Shown here in pieces: positions 25,904 to 35,360 of a stretch of 64,000 bases of DNA (position 1 is its first letter; each line of letters starts with the position of its first letter). Source of the stretch: Bradyrhizobium jicamae (lineage in GTDB: Bacteria > Pseudomonadota > Alphaproteobacteria > Rhizobiales > Xanthobacteraceae); contig NZ_JAFCJX010000030.1 of NCBI RefSeq assembly GCF_018130695.1, forward strand, positions 45,397 to 109,396, read 5' to 3'. Position numbers and translations under genes: made by a program. The notes under the pieces were generated by a model. It was not told the origin of the DNA and searched no databases. It was given only the letters and a program-made list of their open reading frames with translations.

Positions 25904-27223
25904 ATGCGGGATATCTCAAAGACCAATTACAGGGGCAACACCGAGGATCGGGCTGAGCATGAACCGGCCGCCACCGCATTCAGCTACAAGATATTCATCG
26001 CAGTTCTGCTTCACGTCGCCATCGGTTGCGTGTCGCTCATCATCGTGGCCGATTATCAATCTTACGTTCTGTTCGACCGAGGGCATCTCGCCTATGCCAT
26101 CGGCGTGAGCGCGACATTCTCCGCAGTTGGGATGCTGTTCGCGATCGCCCCCTTCACCTTCGGCTATTTCACCGGCTTCTATTTGTTCACAGTCGCCGCG
26201 GGTTTCCTCTGGCTGAACTGCTTCAGCCGGTACGATTACGACCACCGGGTCGCAGGGCTCTCGGCTGCCGTCTCGGCCCTGCTGTTCCTGCTGCCGGCCC
26301 TGCTGGTCCATGCGCCGCTGAAGCAGACCCTGGTGCTGTCGCGCCGCAATTTCGAGCATCTGCTGACTGCGATCCTGGTGCTGGCGCTCGCGACCGTCGC
26401 GATCGCCTCGAGCCTGCATTTCAGGCTGGTGTCACTGTCGCAGATGTACGATTTCCGCAGCGAGTTGAATTATCCAGCGGTCCTGCGCTATCTGATCGGC
26501 ATCGTTCCCAATGCGTTGCTGCCGCTGGCCTTCGCCGGCTATTTGGTGCTGCGGTCCTACTGGAAGGCGGCGATTACGCTCCTGATCTTCCCGCTGTTCT
26601 ATCCGATCACGCTGAGCAAGCTGGCGTTCTTTGCACCCTTCTGGGTGCTCGCGGTCTGGATCGGCTCCAGATTTTTTGCCGCCCGGACCGTAGTCATCCT
26701 GTCGCTGCTGGTGCCTATGTCGATCGGCGTCGGTCTGATGCTGCTGCGCGAGCATCAGACGATTATGGCGTACTTTTATCTTGTCAACATCAGAATGATT
26801 GCGGTGCAATCTTCCGCGATCGACGTCTACAACGACTTCTTCGCCAGCCACCCCCACACCTATTTTTGCCAGATCGGCGTGATCAAGGCGCTGGCCGGGT
26901 GCCCGTATCAGTATCCGCTGGCCATCGTGATGCAGAACACCTACGGGTTCGGCAACCTCAACGCCTCGCTGTTCGCGACCGAAGGCGTCGCGTCAGTCGG
27001 CCATTATCTCGCGCCGCTCGCCGCGCTCGTCTGCGGCCTGATCGTTGCGATCGGCAACCGCGCCGCGGCCGGCCTGCCGCCGGGCTTCGTTCTGGTCTCG
27101 GCGTCGATGATCCCGCAGATCATCATGAATGTGCCGCTGACCGTCACCATGGTGAGCCACGGCACGATCCTGCTGTTTGCGATCTGGTATGTCACCCCGC
27201 GCACGATCTTCGCGCCGGAGTGA
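25904..27223 (+). CDS. Multi-pass membrane protein, polymerase-like (copy 2 of tandem pair)
   Basis: 439 residues, nearly the same as the protein at 23601-24911 from about residue 30 to the end: same helices, same loop (FFASHPHTYFCQIGVIKAL, GCPYQYPLAIVMQNTYGFG), same C-terminus (VTPRTIFAPE against ITPRTIFAQT). The N-terminal 28 residues and the loop after the eighth helix (LREHQTIMAYFYLVNI) differ most. Start at ATG 25904; the frame is open earlier but lacks a plausible start. A recent tandem duplication with some divergence is the simple reading. Two copies could give different linkage or chain forms, or one may be spare. Confidence 0.6.
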   Translation: MRDISKTNYRGNTEDRAEHEPAATAFSYKIFIAVLLHVAIGCVSLIIVADYQSYVLFDRGHLAYAIGVSATFSAVGMLFAIAPFTFGYFTGFYLFTVAAGFLWLNCFSRYDYDHRVAGLSAAVSALLFLLPALLVHAPLKQTLVLSRRNFEHLLTAILVLALATVAIASSLHFRLVSLSQMYDFRSELNYPAVLRYLIGIVPNALLPLAFAGYLVLRSYWKAAITLLIFPLFYPITLSKLAFFAPFWVLAVWIGSRFFAARTVVILSLLVPMSIGVGLMLLREHQTIMAYFYLVNIRMIAVQSSAIDVYNDFFASHPHTYFCQIGVIKALAGCPYQYPLAIVMQNTYGFGNLNASLFATEGVASVGHYLAPLAALVCGLIVAIGNRAAAGLPPGFVLVSASMIPQIIMNVPLTVTMVSHGTILLFAIWYVTPRTIFAPE

Positions 27224-27498
27224 AAACCATATTGTGCAGCGTCAGGAGGCCTCGAGATTTCCACCGGGGTGCCGGCTGTCTTCCGGCAGATCCATCTTCT
27301 TTCGGCCGGTGACGGCCCAGATCCACGGACGAATGGAAGGCAGTCCAGGGCCGCGATCCCGAAGCCGTGAACGTCAATCACGGCGAACGTGTTGCGCTAC
27401 GTGCATTGGTAGCATTGTGCTCCATTTTGCATTGTGCTTGACTCGAAGTGTTCTGGCTTCGGTCAGCTTGGTTTCTTTTTAAGATACAGCAGTTTTGA

Positions 27499-28769
27499 AT
27501 GTCGGATGCGGTCACCTCTCGCAAGCCAGCGGGTCTGCTAGCAACGATTGCCGCATGGCCTCCTTGGCTCCTGGCCGCCGACCTGTATCCCGCCGCCATC
27601 GCAGCCGCGCTTCCCTGGTCGACGTCGCTCGTGAGCATGATCGTCGGACTTTGGCTGCTCATCATTGCTCCGATGATCGACCCGAAATCTTTCTATGCCT
27701 CACTCATGCGGCCCGCGAGCCTCGTGCCTTTGGCCTTGGTTGCGTTGGCCGCGATCGGCACGATGTGGACGGATGATAGCTGGGTGGTACGGCTGCAAGG
27801 CATGTCCCCCCTCTTCAAATTCGTCGTGCTCCCCCTCTTGCTCTACCATTTTGCGCAATCCAAGCGGGGACATTGGGTTCTCATTGCCTTCCTGGCGTCC
27901 TGCTCGCTCCTGATGGCGTTGTCCTGGATCGTGAGCTTTGCACCGGCATGGAAAATCAGCGCAACCGACACGAACGGAGTTCCAGTTCGAAACTATATCG
28001 ACCAGACCCACGAGTTCACGCTTTGCGTTTCGCTTTGGCTCCGCTGCTGCTGACGTTCCTGGAGAAGCAAAGGCGATATCTCGTCGCGGCATTTGCGGCA
28101 CTATCTCTCGCCTTTCTGTGCAACATGACCTTCGTCGTGGTGGCTCGCATCGCGTTTGTGTACTGGCCTGTCATGGCAGTGGTTTTTGCGGTCAGGTATT
28201 GGGATCGGAAATATTGCCTGCCGGTCCTTGCCGTAGGGACCGGCATAGTCATGCTCTCCCTCGTTGCATCACCATACATGCGCGATCGGATCGCACGGAC
28301 CATTGCCGATTACCGGCTCGATCAGCAAACCGATATTGCCACGTCGAGCGGAGAGCGGCTCTTCTACTGGCGCACGGCGTCGCAGGCGATCGCCGAAGCT
28401 CCGATATTCGGCCATGGAACGGGTTCAACCGGTCACATCCTCGCAAAAGCAGCGGAGCACAAGACCGGTGAATGGGCCAATATCGTCCGAAGCCCTCACA
28501 GCCAGACGCTCTACGTTGCGGTGCAATGGGGCCTGCTGGGCTGCTTCGTGCTGTTTGCGCTTTGGTACGTCCACTTCATGCTGTTCTTCAATCGGAGCAG
28601 CTATGTTGCCTGGATCGGTCTCATTGTCGTTGTGCAGAACCTTGTCAGTTCGCTGGTGAACTCCCATTTGTTCGATTTCCATGAAGGCTGGCTCTATGTC
28701 ATCGGCGTGGGTGTTGCCGGAGGGATGTTGACGTCGCACGCCGGTATCAGCAGCAGTGAACCTGCATAG
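27499..28769 (+). pseudogene. O-antigen ligase (WaaL/Wzy_C family), frameshifted
   Basis: Two overlapping frames together make one ligase-like membrane protein of about 420 residues. The first part (27499-28053) runs through several helices to NYIDQTHEFTLC, then reads SLWLRCC and stops. The second frame continues with FALAPLLLTFLEKQRRYLVA and holds the family region SGERLFYWRTASQAI, FGHGTGST and the PHSQTLYVAVQWG loop with its His. Restoring one C between 28027 and 28028 gives TLCAFALAPLLL and one unbroken frame. As written, the protein would lose its catalytic loop. A sequencing error, phase variation or true decay are all open. Confidence 0.75.
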
Positions 28770-28813
28770 CCAAATTCGCGGGCGGCTCGAACCACCTACA
28801 GAAACCTGAACGC

Positions 28814-30010
28814 CTATCGCGTCCCTGCGCGTTGCATCACGGCATCCGCCAAGTGGACGAAATCGGCCACGAAGGCCTTCACGCGGTCATCCAGATCAGG
28901 CCGCAACTCGCGCGCAGCGATAGGTCCGGCATCTGCCGAGAGCGCCGCCAGATGCTCCGCCAGTGCGTTCGCGTCATCGACGCCGAAGTAGCGCGCGGCA
29001 CCGCCGGTCTGCTCGCGATGGACATCGATCTCGGACAGGATCATCGGCACGCCGAACGATTTTGCCTCCTCGACCGTCGTGCTCCAGCCCTCGCAACGCG
29101 ACGGGTTGATCAGTGCCAGTGATGTCCGCAGCAGCGCGTAGACATGTTCGATCGGAATCATGCCGAGGTGCCGGAAACTCGCATCCAGCCCGCGCGTCTT
29201 GACCTCCGACATCAATGCCGCGAAGTAGTCCGGCTCGCGCGGATCATACGTGCTGCCCGACGCGGCCACCACGACGTCCAGCCCGCGTCGTTTCAACAGG
29301 TCGAGCGCGTCGATCACCAGCTGATGGTTCTTGTGCCGCCAGAACTGGTTCGGCAGATAGAAATAGCGCTGCGGCAAGCCGTGATGCGCGATCACCTCGG
29401 CCGGATCGGCCGTCAGCAAGCCGGACGGCGGCTCTGTCGCAAAGCGCACCACCGACACGCCGTTGGATCGCCCCGGATAGAACCGCCTGAAGTCGCCGAG
29501 CGCGCTTTCGCTGCTCAGCATGATGTGCCGTGCTGAAGCGATCTGCATCCGGAAGCCGGCCTCGCGCCGCCAAAAGGCGCGCTTCGAAAACAGCTGCGGC
29601 AGCAGGCGGTGCTGAAAATCCGGGAACCAGGCGATCGCCGGAAACGGCAGCCGCCAGCCGAAGAAGCGCGCGGATTCGAACACCATGTCGATCCTGCGCG
29701 CCTTGAACTCGGCAACGGCAGGTCCATCCAGGCCAAAAGCAACTGCACGAGCGACGCCGCCCACGCGCGCAAGCCCCGCAGCCGCGTGGTCGAACACCGG
29801 CGAGCGCACCACCTCCACGGCGGGAATGCCTGCGAGCGCCGCGATCTCCGCGGGATCGTCGTCGGTCCCGGCGAACAGCACCGGCGTGATCGCACCGGGA
29901 CGATAGCGGCTCAGCACCACGAACAGATTGCGCTGATAATTGTGCCCGCCGGCCCACAGCCGGCGCGGAATGTTGGTAAAGGCGATCCGCAGCGGCGCAG
30001 GCTCAGCCAC
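28814..30010 (-). CDS. GT4-type glycosyltransferase
   Basis: 398 residues, GT-B fold. The C-terminal half has the donor-site pattern YLPNQFWRHKNHQLVIDAL, VVAASGSTYDP, HLGMIPIEHVYALLR and NPSRCEGWSTTVEEAKSFG, with the E-x7-E signature of family 4. The N-terminus carries GGHNYQRNLF, the usual glycine-rich acceptor loop. Start taken at GTG 30010, overlapping the epimerase gene by eight bases, the overlap size seen repeatedly here; a TTG twelve codons upstream is less likely. It is the last gene of the minus-strand operon from 36914. Its donor is unknown. Confidence 0.8.
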   Translation of the reverse strand: MAEPAPLRIAFTNIPRRLWAGGHNYQRNLFVVLSRYRPGAITPVLFAGTDDDPAEIAALAGIPAVEVVRSPVFDHAAAGLARVGGVARAVAFGLDGPAVAEFKARRIDMVFESARFFGWRLPFPAIAWFPDFQHRLLPQLFSKRAFWRREAGFRMQIASARHIMLSSESALGDFRRFYPGRSNGVSVVRFATEPPSGLLTADPAEVIAHHGLPQRYFYLPNQFWRHKNHQLVIDALDLLKRRGLDVVVAASGSTYDPREPDYFAALMSEVKTRGLDASFRHLGMIPIEHVYALLRTSLALINPSRCEGWSTTVEEAKSFGVPMILSEIDVHREQTGGAARYFGVDDANALAEHLAALSADAGPIAARELRPDLDDRVKAFVADFVHLADAVMQRAGTR

Positions 30011-30935
30011 GGAGCTGGCCCTTGAACCAGTCGACGTAATCGGCAAGGCCGCGCTCGAGCGGGATCCGCCAGTCGAACGTCATCTCGCGCAGCCGGCGAT
30101 CGTCCGCGAGCAGGCTGACGGGATCGCCCGGCCGCGCGACGCCGGAGTAGCGCGCGACCGCAGACGATCCAAAATGCCGGATCAGGCTGTCCGCGATCGT
30201 CGCGACGCTCGCGCCCTGCCCCGAACCGCCATTGATGACGCGAAAGCCGTCCTGCGGTGCAACTTCACCGACCTGCGCCAGCAGGCGGGCGACATCGCGA
30301 ACGTCGGTCCAGTCGCGGATCTCCGCGCCGGTGCCGCCAAGCGCGAGCACTTGCGGCTCGGCGGCGAGCCGCGAGCAGATGTCCCAGAGCAGTTGCTTGC
30401 GCAGGTTCGGCCCATAGACAGAGAACAGCCGCACCACGGTTGCGCAAACGCCAAAGCTGTGGCCGTAGCTGCGGCAGAGCTGCTCCATCATCTGCTTGTG
30501 CTGGCCGTAGGGCGACATCGGCATCAGCATCGCGTCTTCGGTGATCGGGCCTGGATGATCGGCGCCATAGACTGCCGCACTCGACACGACGATCAGTCGG
30601 CTGTCCGGCGCAGAGCCGCGCAGCCATTCGAGCAGGCGCGCGGTGCTGGTCACCGTGCGCGAAAAATCCTCGAACGGACGCTCGATCGACAGCCCGACCG
30701 ACGATCCGCCGGCGAGATGAAAGACCTGCGACGGCAAGCCGTGCGCCGCCGCCAGCGCGTTCAGATTGGCCGCATCGACCTCGCCATTGATCCAGGACTG
30801 CAGGCCCAGACGGTGCGCTTCGGCGGCATCGAGCGCGCCGTGGCCGACGCCATGCACCACGCGCCCGGCCTCCGCCAGCTCGCGGACGAGATGGCGGCCG
30901 ATGAACCCGTTCGCACCGGTGATCCAGATGGTCAT
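30003..30935 (-). CDS. NAD-dependent sugar epimerase/dehydratase (extended SDR)
   Basis: 310 residues. NAD loop ITGANGFIGRHLVRELA at residues 5-21; active-site serine region VVSSAAVYG; YGQHKQMMEQL holds the Tyr-x3-Lys pair; VVRLFSVYGP follows. The closest general resemblance is to GDP-4-keto-6-deoxymannose reductases and NAD-dependent 4-epimerases, but the sugar cannot be read from sequence. It is nested between a methyltransferase gene (three bases upstream) and the GT4 gene (eight-base overlap), so it likely makes a nucleotide sugar used by the operon's transferases. Confidence 0.75.
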   Translation of the reverse strand: MTIWITGANGFIGRHLVRELAEAGRVVHGVGHGALDAAEAHRLGLQSWINGEVDAANLNALAAAHGLPSQVFHLAGGSSVGLSIERPFEDFSRTVTSTARLLEWLRGSAPDSRLIVVSSAAVYGADHPGPITEDAMLMPMSPYGQHKQMMEQLCRSYGHSFGVCATVVRLFSVYGPNLRKQLLWDICSRLAAEPQVLALGGTGAEIRDWTDVRDVARLLAQVGEVAPQDGFRVINGGSGQGASVATIADSLIRHFGSSAVARYSGVARPGDPVSLLADDRRLREMTFDWRIPLERGLADYVDWFKGQLRG

Positions 30936-30938
30936 CGC

Positions 30939-31790
30939 TCAGGCCTTGTGACAGACGAACGAATAGAGCCGGCCGGGCCGATGGTCAAAGCGCTCCGCTA
31001 GCGACAGCACTGACATAAAGACGTATTGCGATGCGAACGCCGTCCGCCACAGCGGTGCGATCGGAACCATCCGCGTCAGTCGGTCGACGACCGCCGATCG
31101 CAGCGTGTCCATCGTATAGGGAAACAGGTTGATCGGGCTCTGCAGCGGCGCCAGCGTCTCGATCGCGGCAAAACCGGCGCCCCTCAGCGCGCCGAGATAG
31201 CAGTCGAGCAGATAGGCGTGCTCGCCGCCATAGAGATGATGCAGCGGATGCTGGTCGAGGAACGCCTGCAGGTCGCTCTCCTTGCTGAGCACATGCTCAC
31301 GCGCCGCGATCAGCAGGCCCCCCGGCTTGAGCACGCGATGCATCTCGCGGCACGCGCCGTCGAGATCGCGCATGTGATGCAGCACCGCGCGCGCGAACAC
31401 GACGTCGAAGCTCGCATCCGCGAACGGCAGCCGTTCGGAAAACTCCTCGACCACATCGATCGGCAGCTGTGCGCGCATCGCAAGGTCGCGGATCGCCGCC
31501 GCACCGACGATCGCGCTGCCGTCGGGCTCGAGCGCCGTCACCTCGAAGCCGCTGCGCGCGAGCGCGTAGCTCGCGATCCCGCGTCCGGCGCCCACGTCGA
31601 GCGCGGCGCCGGTATGCCCATTGATGAGCACCTTGACCGCCTGCCACTCGCTGCTCTGAAAGTAACGCTCGGCGGCGTCCATCAGCGGGTCGTCATAGAA
31701 GGCGTCGCGCACGAGCTGGCGCCGGTCCGGCTGGTTGCGCAGCCAGACCACCGCCTCCTCCCATGTCGTGAACTTGCCCTCAGCGCTCAT
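30939..31790 (-). CDS. Class I SAM-dependent methyltransferase
   Basis: 283 residues. SAM loop ALDVGAGRGIASYALARSG (about residues 63-81), acidic strand end VTALEPDGSAIVGA, and motif IV region FDVVFARAVLHHMRDL followed by HRVLKPGGLLIAA, the standard Methyltransf_11 set. The C-terminal 110 residues form a helical cap that may hold the acceptor. Start at ATG 31790, overlapping the acetyltransferase gene by eleven bases. A sugar or lipid-linked glycan acceptor is likely from context. It is the second of three glycan methyltransferases in the window. Confidence 0.8.
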   Translation of the reverse strand: MSAEGKFTTWEEAVVWLRNQPDRRQLVRDAFYDDPLMDAAERYFQSSEWQAVKVLINGHTGAALDVGAGRGIASYALARSGFEVTALEPDGSAIVGAAAIRDLAMRAQLPIDVVEEFSERLPFADASFDVVFARAVLHHMRDLDGACREMHRVLKPGGLLIAAREHVLSKESDLQAFLDQHPLHHLYGGEHAYLLDCYLGALRGAGFAAIETLAPLQSPINLFPYTMDTLRSAVVDRLTRMVPIAPLWRTAFASQYVFMSVLSLAERFDHRPGRLYSFVCHKA

Positions 31791-32385
31791 CGGACCTGAG
31801 CTCCCGCACCGGCACTGCCGGATTGCCGGCGACAATCGTGAACGGGGCAACGTCCTTGGTCACCACCGCGCCCGCCGCCACCACCGCCCCCTCACCGACG
31901 GTGACGCCTCGCAGCACCATTGCGCCGGCACCGACCCAGGCATCATCGCAAATCTTCACCGGACTTTCGTCGAGCGACAGCTTGCGCGGATGGCCCTGGT
32001 TGAAGATCTGCCGCACCTGCGCGTGCCGATCCCGCGCGCCGATCGGATGGGTCAGATTGTCGAAGATGTTTGCCGAATGCGAGATCAGCACGCGGTTGCC
32101 GATCTCGATCGAGGCCGCCGACCAGATCCGCGTCCCCTCGCCGACGAAGCACCATTCGCCGAGCCGGATCTCGCCGGCATGGCCGAAGGTCATGAGCTCG
32201 CCGAACATGCGACTCTCGGCGCCAACCACGATCTTGTCGGCGTCGCCGCGGATGTTCCTGATCCGCGCATTCGGACCGAGCACGGCCCCCGGCTGCAGCC
32301 GGCAGGTCGCGCGGCCGAGCAGACGCTGGATCAAATAGTCCGAATTGCGACCGGTCAGTCGCTGGATCAGGAAGTCGAGGTTCAT
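31780..32385 (-). CDS. Left-handed beta-helix (hexapeptide) O-acetyltransferase
   Basis: 201 residues with hexapeptide-repeat turns through most of the chain (IEIGNRVLISHSANIF, VGAGAMVLRGVTVGEG, VVAAGAVVTKDVAPFTIVAG). The HSANIFDNLTHP stretch carries the likely catalytic His, and the C-terminal GNPAVPVREL end is standard for the WbbJ/NodL/LacA group. These enzymes use acetyl-CoA to O-acetylate sugars. It lies between a glycosyltransferase gene (42 bases upstream) and the overlapping methyltransferase. It probably decorates the repeat unit. Confidence 0.8.
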   Translation of the reverse strand: MNLDFLIQRLTGRNSDYLIQRLLGRATCRLQPGAVLGPNARIRNIRGDADKIVVGAESRMFGELMTFGHAGEIRLGEWCFVGEGTRIWSAASIEIGNRVLISHSANIFDNLTHPIGARDRHAQVRQIFNQGHPRKLSLDESPVKICDDAWVGAGAMVLRGVTVGEGAVVAAGAVVTKDVAPFTIVAGNPAVPVRELRSDER

Positions 32386-32427
32386 GCGATCGATCGAGGG
32401 CCCATCGTGGCGGATGCTCTAGCACGG

Positions 32428-33516
32428 CTAGAGCCGGGCGACGAGGTCACCAAACAGCTGCCACTGCGCGGCCTTGCTGTAGGTCTCCTCGACCAGCGAA
32501 CGCCCACGCGCGGCGATTTCCGCCGATTTCGGCCAATCCTGCAGGCAACGCGCCATCATCCCTGCAACGCCCGCAGGGTTATCGTATGTCTCCATCGTGA
32601 CGCCGGCCTGCATCCCCGGAGGGTATTTCCCGGCATCTGACACCAGCAGCGCGCCGCACCCCATCGCCTCGAAGCAACGCATGTTGCCGCGATCGTGGCC
32701 TGCCATATCGATCGCGCCGTTGAGGACGATCTTCGACGAACCAATCAGTTGGTAAAGATCGCGCCCGAATACCGGCGGCTTTGCGATCGCCGCAATGGCA
32801 TCCGGACGGCGATGTCGCGCAAGCGGCAGCAGCCGGCCGATCGCGCTCTCCGCCAGCCGGGTCAGCCGTGACGCGTCAAGGCAGAAAACGATGTTCCAGG
32901 CGTCTGCGAGCTTCGCCACGCGCTCCAGCGTCCGCGCCCGCTCGCGATGGTGCCGCGAATAGCCACCGACGAATACTATGTCGATCGGCCGCTCGCCGTG
33001 ACCGTATTCATCCATCACCGGATCGTGCGCCGGGAAGAAAAGTTCGGCCCGGCATCCCTTCGCGCGCCAGGATTCGAGGATCGACGGAAAGTTTCCGAGC
33101 ACCGCGCCATAGGCGGTGAGATCCGCGTTGCCTGACGGCGCGGCGCGCCAGCCCAGCGTCGCCTTCACACTGGCCGGCAGCTTGGCGACGAACGCGCTCG
33201 GATAGCGCACCGGATCGAGATTATAAAACACCTCGGTGCGGTGATGCTCGATCTGGGCAAGCAGGATCGCCTCCAGCGCGGGCTCCCCGGCCATGCCCTG
33301 CTCGCGCGCCCAGCGGCGCTGCAGGATTTCATCGTCGCCGTTGGTGAAGAAGGCGTCGGGTGATCCGTCGAGCACCGGCTGCAGGAAATGCGCCGCGCCG
33401 AAGCGGTCGTCGAGAAACACGTCGCGCCGCTCGGCAAAGCGCGAGGTCTTCGCCGCGAGCTGGTTCAGCCGCGCGACATAGGATGGGTAGAGGCCGCTAT
33501 TCTGGAACAGGCGCAT
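32428..33516 (-). CDS. GT-B glycosyltransferase (CgeB/Glyco_trans_1_2-like)
   Basis: 362 residues. The C-terminal domain shows IDIVFVGGYSRHHRERARTL as its first strand and loop, then LYQLIGSSKIVLNGAIDMAG, RCFEAMGCGALLVSD and METYDNPAGVAGMM, the pattern of glycosyltransferases related to spore-coat CgeB. The N-terminal half (LFQNSGLYPSYVARLNQL) is the acceptor domain. It follows the asparagine synthase-like gene by three bases. Sugar specificity cannot be told. The fit to the family is good in the second half, weaker in the first. Confidence 0.7.
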   Translation of the reverse strand: MRLFQNSGLYPSYVARLNQLAAKTSRFAERRDVFLDDRFGAAHFLQPVLDGSPDAFFTNGDDEILQRRWAREQGMAGEPALEAILLAQIEHHRTEVFYNLDPVRYPSAFVAKLPASVKATLGWRAAPSGNADLTAYGAVLGNFPSILESWRAKGCRAELFFPAHDPVMDEYGHGERPIDIVFVGGYSRHHRERARTLERVAKLADAWNIVFCLDASRLTRLAESAIGRLLPLARHRRPDAIAAIAKPPVFGRDLYQLIGSSKIVLNGAIDMAGHDRGNMRCFEAMGCGALLVSDAGKYPPGMQAGVTMETYDNPAGVAGMMARCLQDWPKSAEIAARGRSLVEETYSKAAQWQLFGDLVARL

Positions 33517-33519
33517 TGT

Positions 33520-35358
33520 TCAGGCGTACCTCGCCAGCATCCATTTCATGTTCAGATACGGCCAGATCCGGCCGACCGTCTCCCAATCCCACGCCTTTGA
33601 CACGGTCAGGCGGTCGACCGCCGCGCGTAGCGGCGTCTCGTCGACCAGCTCGGTGAAGACAGGCACGTCTCGAGCTAGCAGCGCGGAGGTCCAGCCGGAC
33701 AGAGGTCCATTCAGCCATTCAGGCATCGGCGAGTTGAAACCGACCTTGCGCCGCGCGGTACGGATCGAGTCGGGCATCAGACCGGCCATCGCGCGCCGCG
33801 CGACGGCCTTGGTCTGGCCGTCGGACATCTTGCTGCTCTCCGGCAGCGCCATCGTATAGGTCACCAGCCGCCAGTCCATGAACGGCATGCGGACCTCGAT
33901 GCCATGCGCCATCGAGACACGGTCGAAATTGCGCAGGATGGTGGGCAGCACCGTCGAATGAAACATGCGGTACAGCCGCCGGTTCAGGTCGCCCCATTCG
34001 CGCGGCAGCACGTCATCGTCACCAATCAGCGCCAGCGGCGCGGGAATGCCGGCAACGCCGCCGCGCAGGAAGTAGTGTCCCCGCGCGCTGAGGGTCAGCG
34101 CGCGCAACAGATCGACGCCGCGCCGCGCCAGCGAGGAACGGGAGGCGAGGCCGGCGGCCGCGTTGCGCAGCCGGAACGCGCGCGCCTGCCCATCCTGCAG
34201 ATAGGCGCCCATCAGCTCGTCAGCGCCGTGGCCGTCCAGCGACACCGTCACGTCATGGCGCCTGAGCTCGCGATAGATCAGCCAGGGAGCGCTCGGAAGC
34301 CCGATATAGACATCGTCATTGTCGTCGAGGATTTGATCGATGTCGGTCAGCGCATCCGCCCGGCCGATTTCGAGGAAGGTCGGCGCGACCTCGGCCCAGG
34401 CCGCCGCCTGCTCCGCCATCGGCCGCTCGTCATTTGCAGCACCTGGAAATGTCGCGACGAAGGCGTGGCGCCAGGCCGTCGAGTCGCGCGGCCCCATGCC
34501 GGCCTTCTCGTGATCCGCCATCGCGCAGATCACGGCGGAGGAATCGAAGCCGCCGGAAAGACACGTGCCGATCGGCACGTCGCTGCGCATCCGTAAGCCG
34601 ACCGCGTCCTGGAACAGCTCGCGGAAGCGCGCCACGCGATCGGCTTCGCTTCCGGGCACCTCGGGCAGATGATCCACGGTCCGCCACCAGCGGCGGATCT
34701 CGATCTTGCCCCCGCGCAGCCACAGGCAATGACCGCCCTGCAGGCGGCGGATTTGCGCGAACAGCGTGCGCGCGCTGCCCTCGACGCCGAAGGCGTCGAG
34801 CAGCAGCCGCCGCGCCACGTCGGTGTCGACAGCCGCATCGATCAGCCCGCTGCGTGCCAGCGCCCGCTGCTCGGAGGCGAATACGAAGCGCTCTGATGTC
34901 AGCGCGTACAGCAGCGGCTTGATGCCGAAGCGATCGCGCGCCAGGAACAGCTCGCCGCTGTCCGTGTCGAAGATCGCCAGCGCCCACATGCCGTTGAAAC
35001 GCGGCAGCATGTCCTCGCCCCACGCCTGCCAGGCGGCGAGGATCACCTCGGTGTCCGACTGGCTGCGGAACACCGCCCCCTTGGCCTCGAGCTCGCGGCG
35101 CAGCTCGAGGAAATTGTAGACCTCGCCGTTATACACGATGACGTGGCGACCATCGGCCGAGACCATGGGCTGACGCCCGCCCTCGCCGGGATCGATGATC
35201 GCCAGGCGCCGGTGGCCGAACGCGAGACTCCGGTCGGCGCTGAACCAGGTGCCCTCGCCGAACGGACCGCGGTGCGCGATCAGGCTGGTGAGCCGGGAAA
35301 TCTCGGCCGGCTCGACGGCGTTGCCGCGCAGATTGACGATGCCTGCGATTCCGCACAT
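33520..35358 (-). CDS. asnB: Asparagine synthase-like glutamine amidotransferase
   Basis: 612 residues. It starts MCGIAGIV, with the glutaminase nucleophile Cys2, then HRGPFGEGTW and YNGEVYNFLELRRELE of the N-terminal Ntn domain. The synthetase domain carries the ATP loop CLSGGFDSSAVICAM (about residue 265) and GHGADELMGAYL. Start at ATG 35358, two bases before the end of the flippase gene. Members in glycan clusters often amidate uronic acids rather than aspartate; the setting suggests that here, but the sequence alone does not decide it. Confidence 0.85.
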   Translation of the reverse strand: MCGIAGIVNLRGNAVEPAEISRLTSLIAHRGPFGEGTWFSADRSLAFGHRRLAIIDPGEGGRQPMVSADGRHVIVYNGEVYNFLELRRELEAKGAVFRSQSDTEVILAAWQAWGEDMLPRFNGMWALAIFDTDSGELFLARDRFGIKPLLYALTSERFVFASEQRALARSGLIDAAVDTDVARRLLLDAFGVEGSARTLFAQIRRLQGGHCLWLRGGKIEIRRWWRTVDHLPEVPGSEADRVARFRELFQDAVGLRMRSDVPIGTCLSGGFDSSAVICAMADHEKAGMGPRDSTAWRHAFVATFPGAANDERPMAEQAAAWAEVAPTFLEIGRADALTDIDQILDDNDDVYIGLPSAPWLIYRELRRHDVTVSLDGHGADELMGAYLQDGQARAFRLRNAAAGLASRSSLARRGVDLLRALTLSARGHYFLRGGVAGIPAPLALIGDDDVLPREWGDLNRRLYRMFHSTVLPTILRNFDRVSMAHGIEVRMPFMDWRLVTYTMALPESSKMSDGQTKAVARRAMAGLMPDSIRTARRKVGFNSPMPEWLNGPLSGWTSALLARDVPVFTELVDETPLRAAVDRLTVSKAWDWETVGRIWPYLNMKWMLARYA

Positions 35359-35360
35359 GC

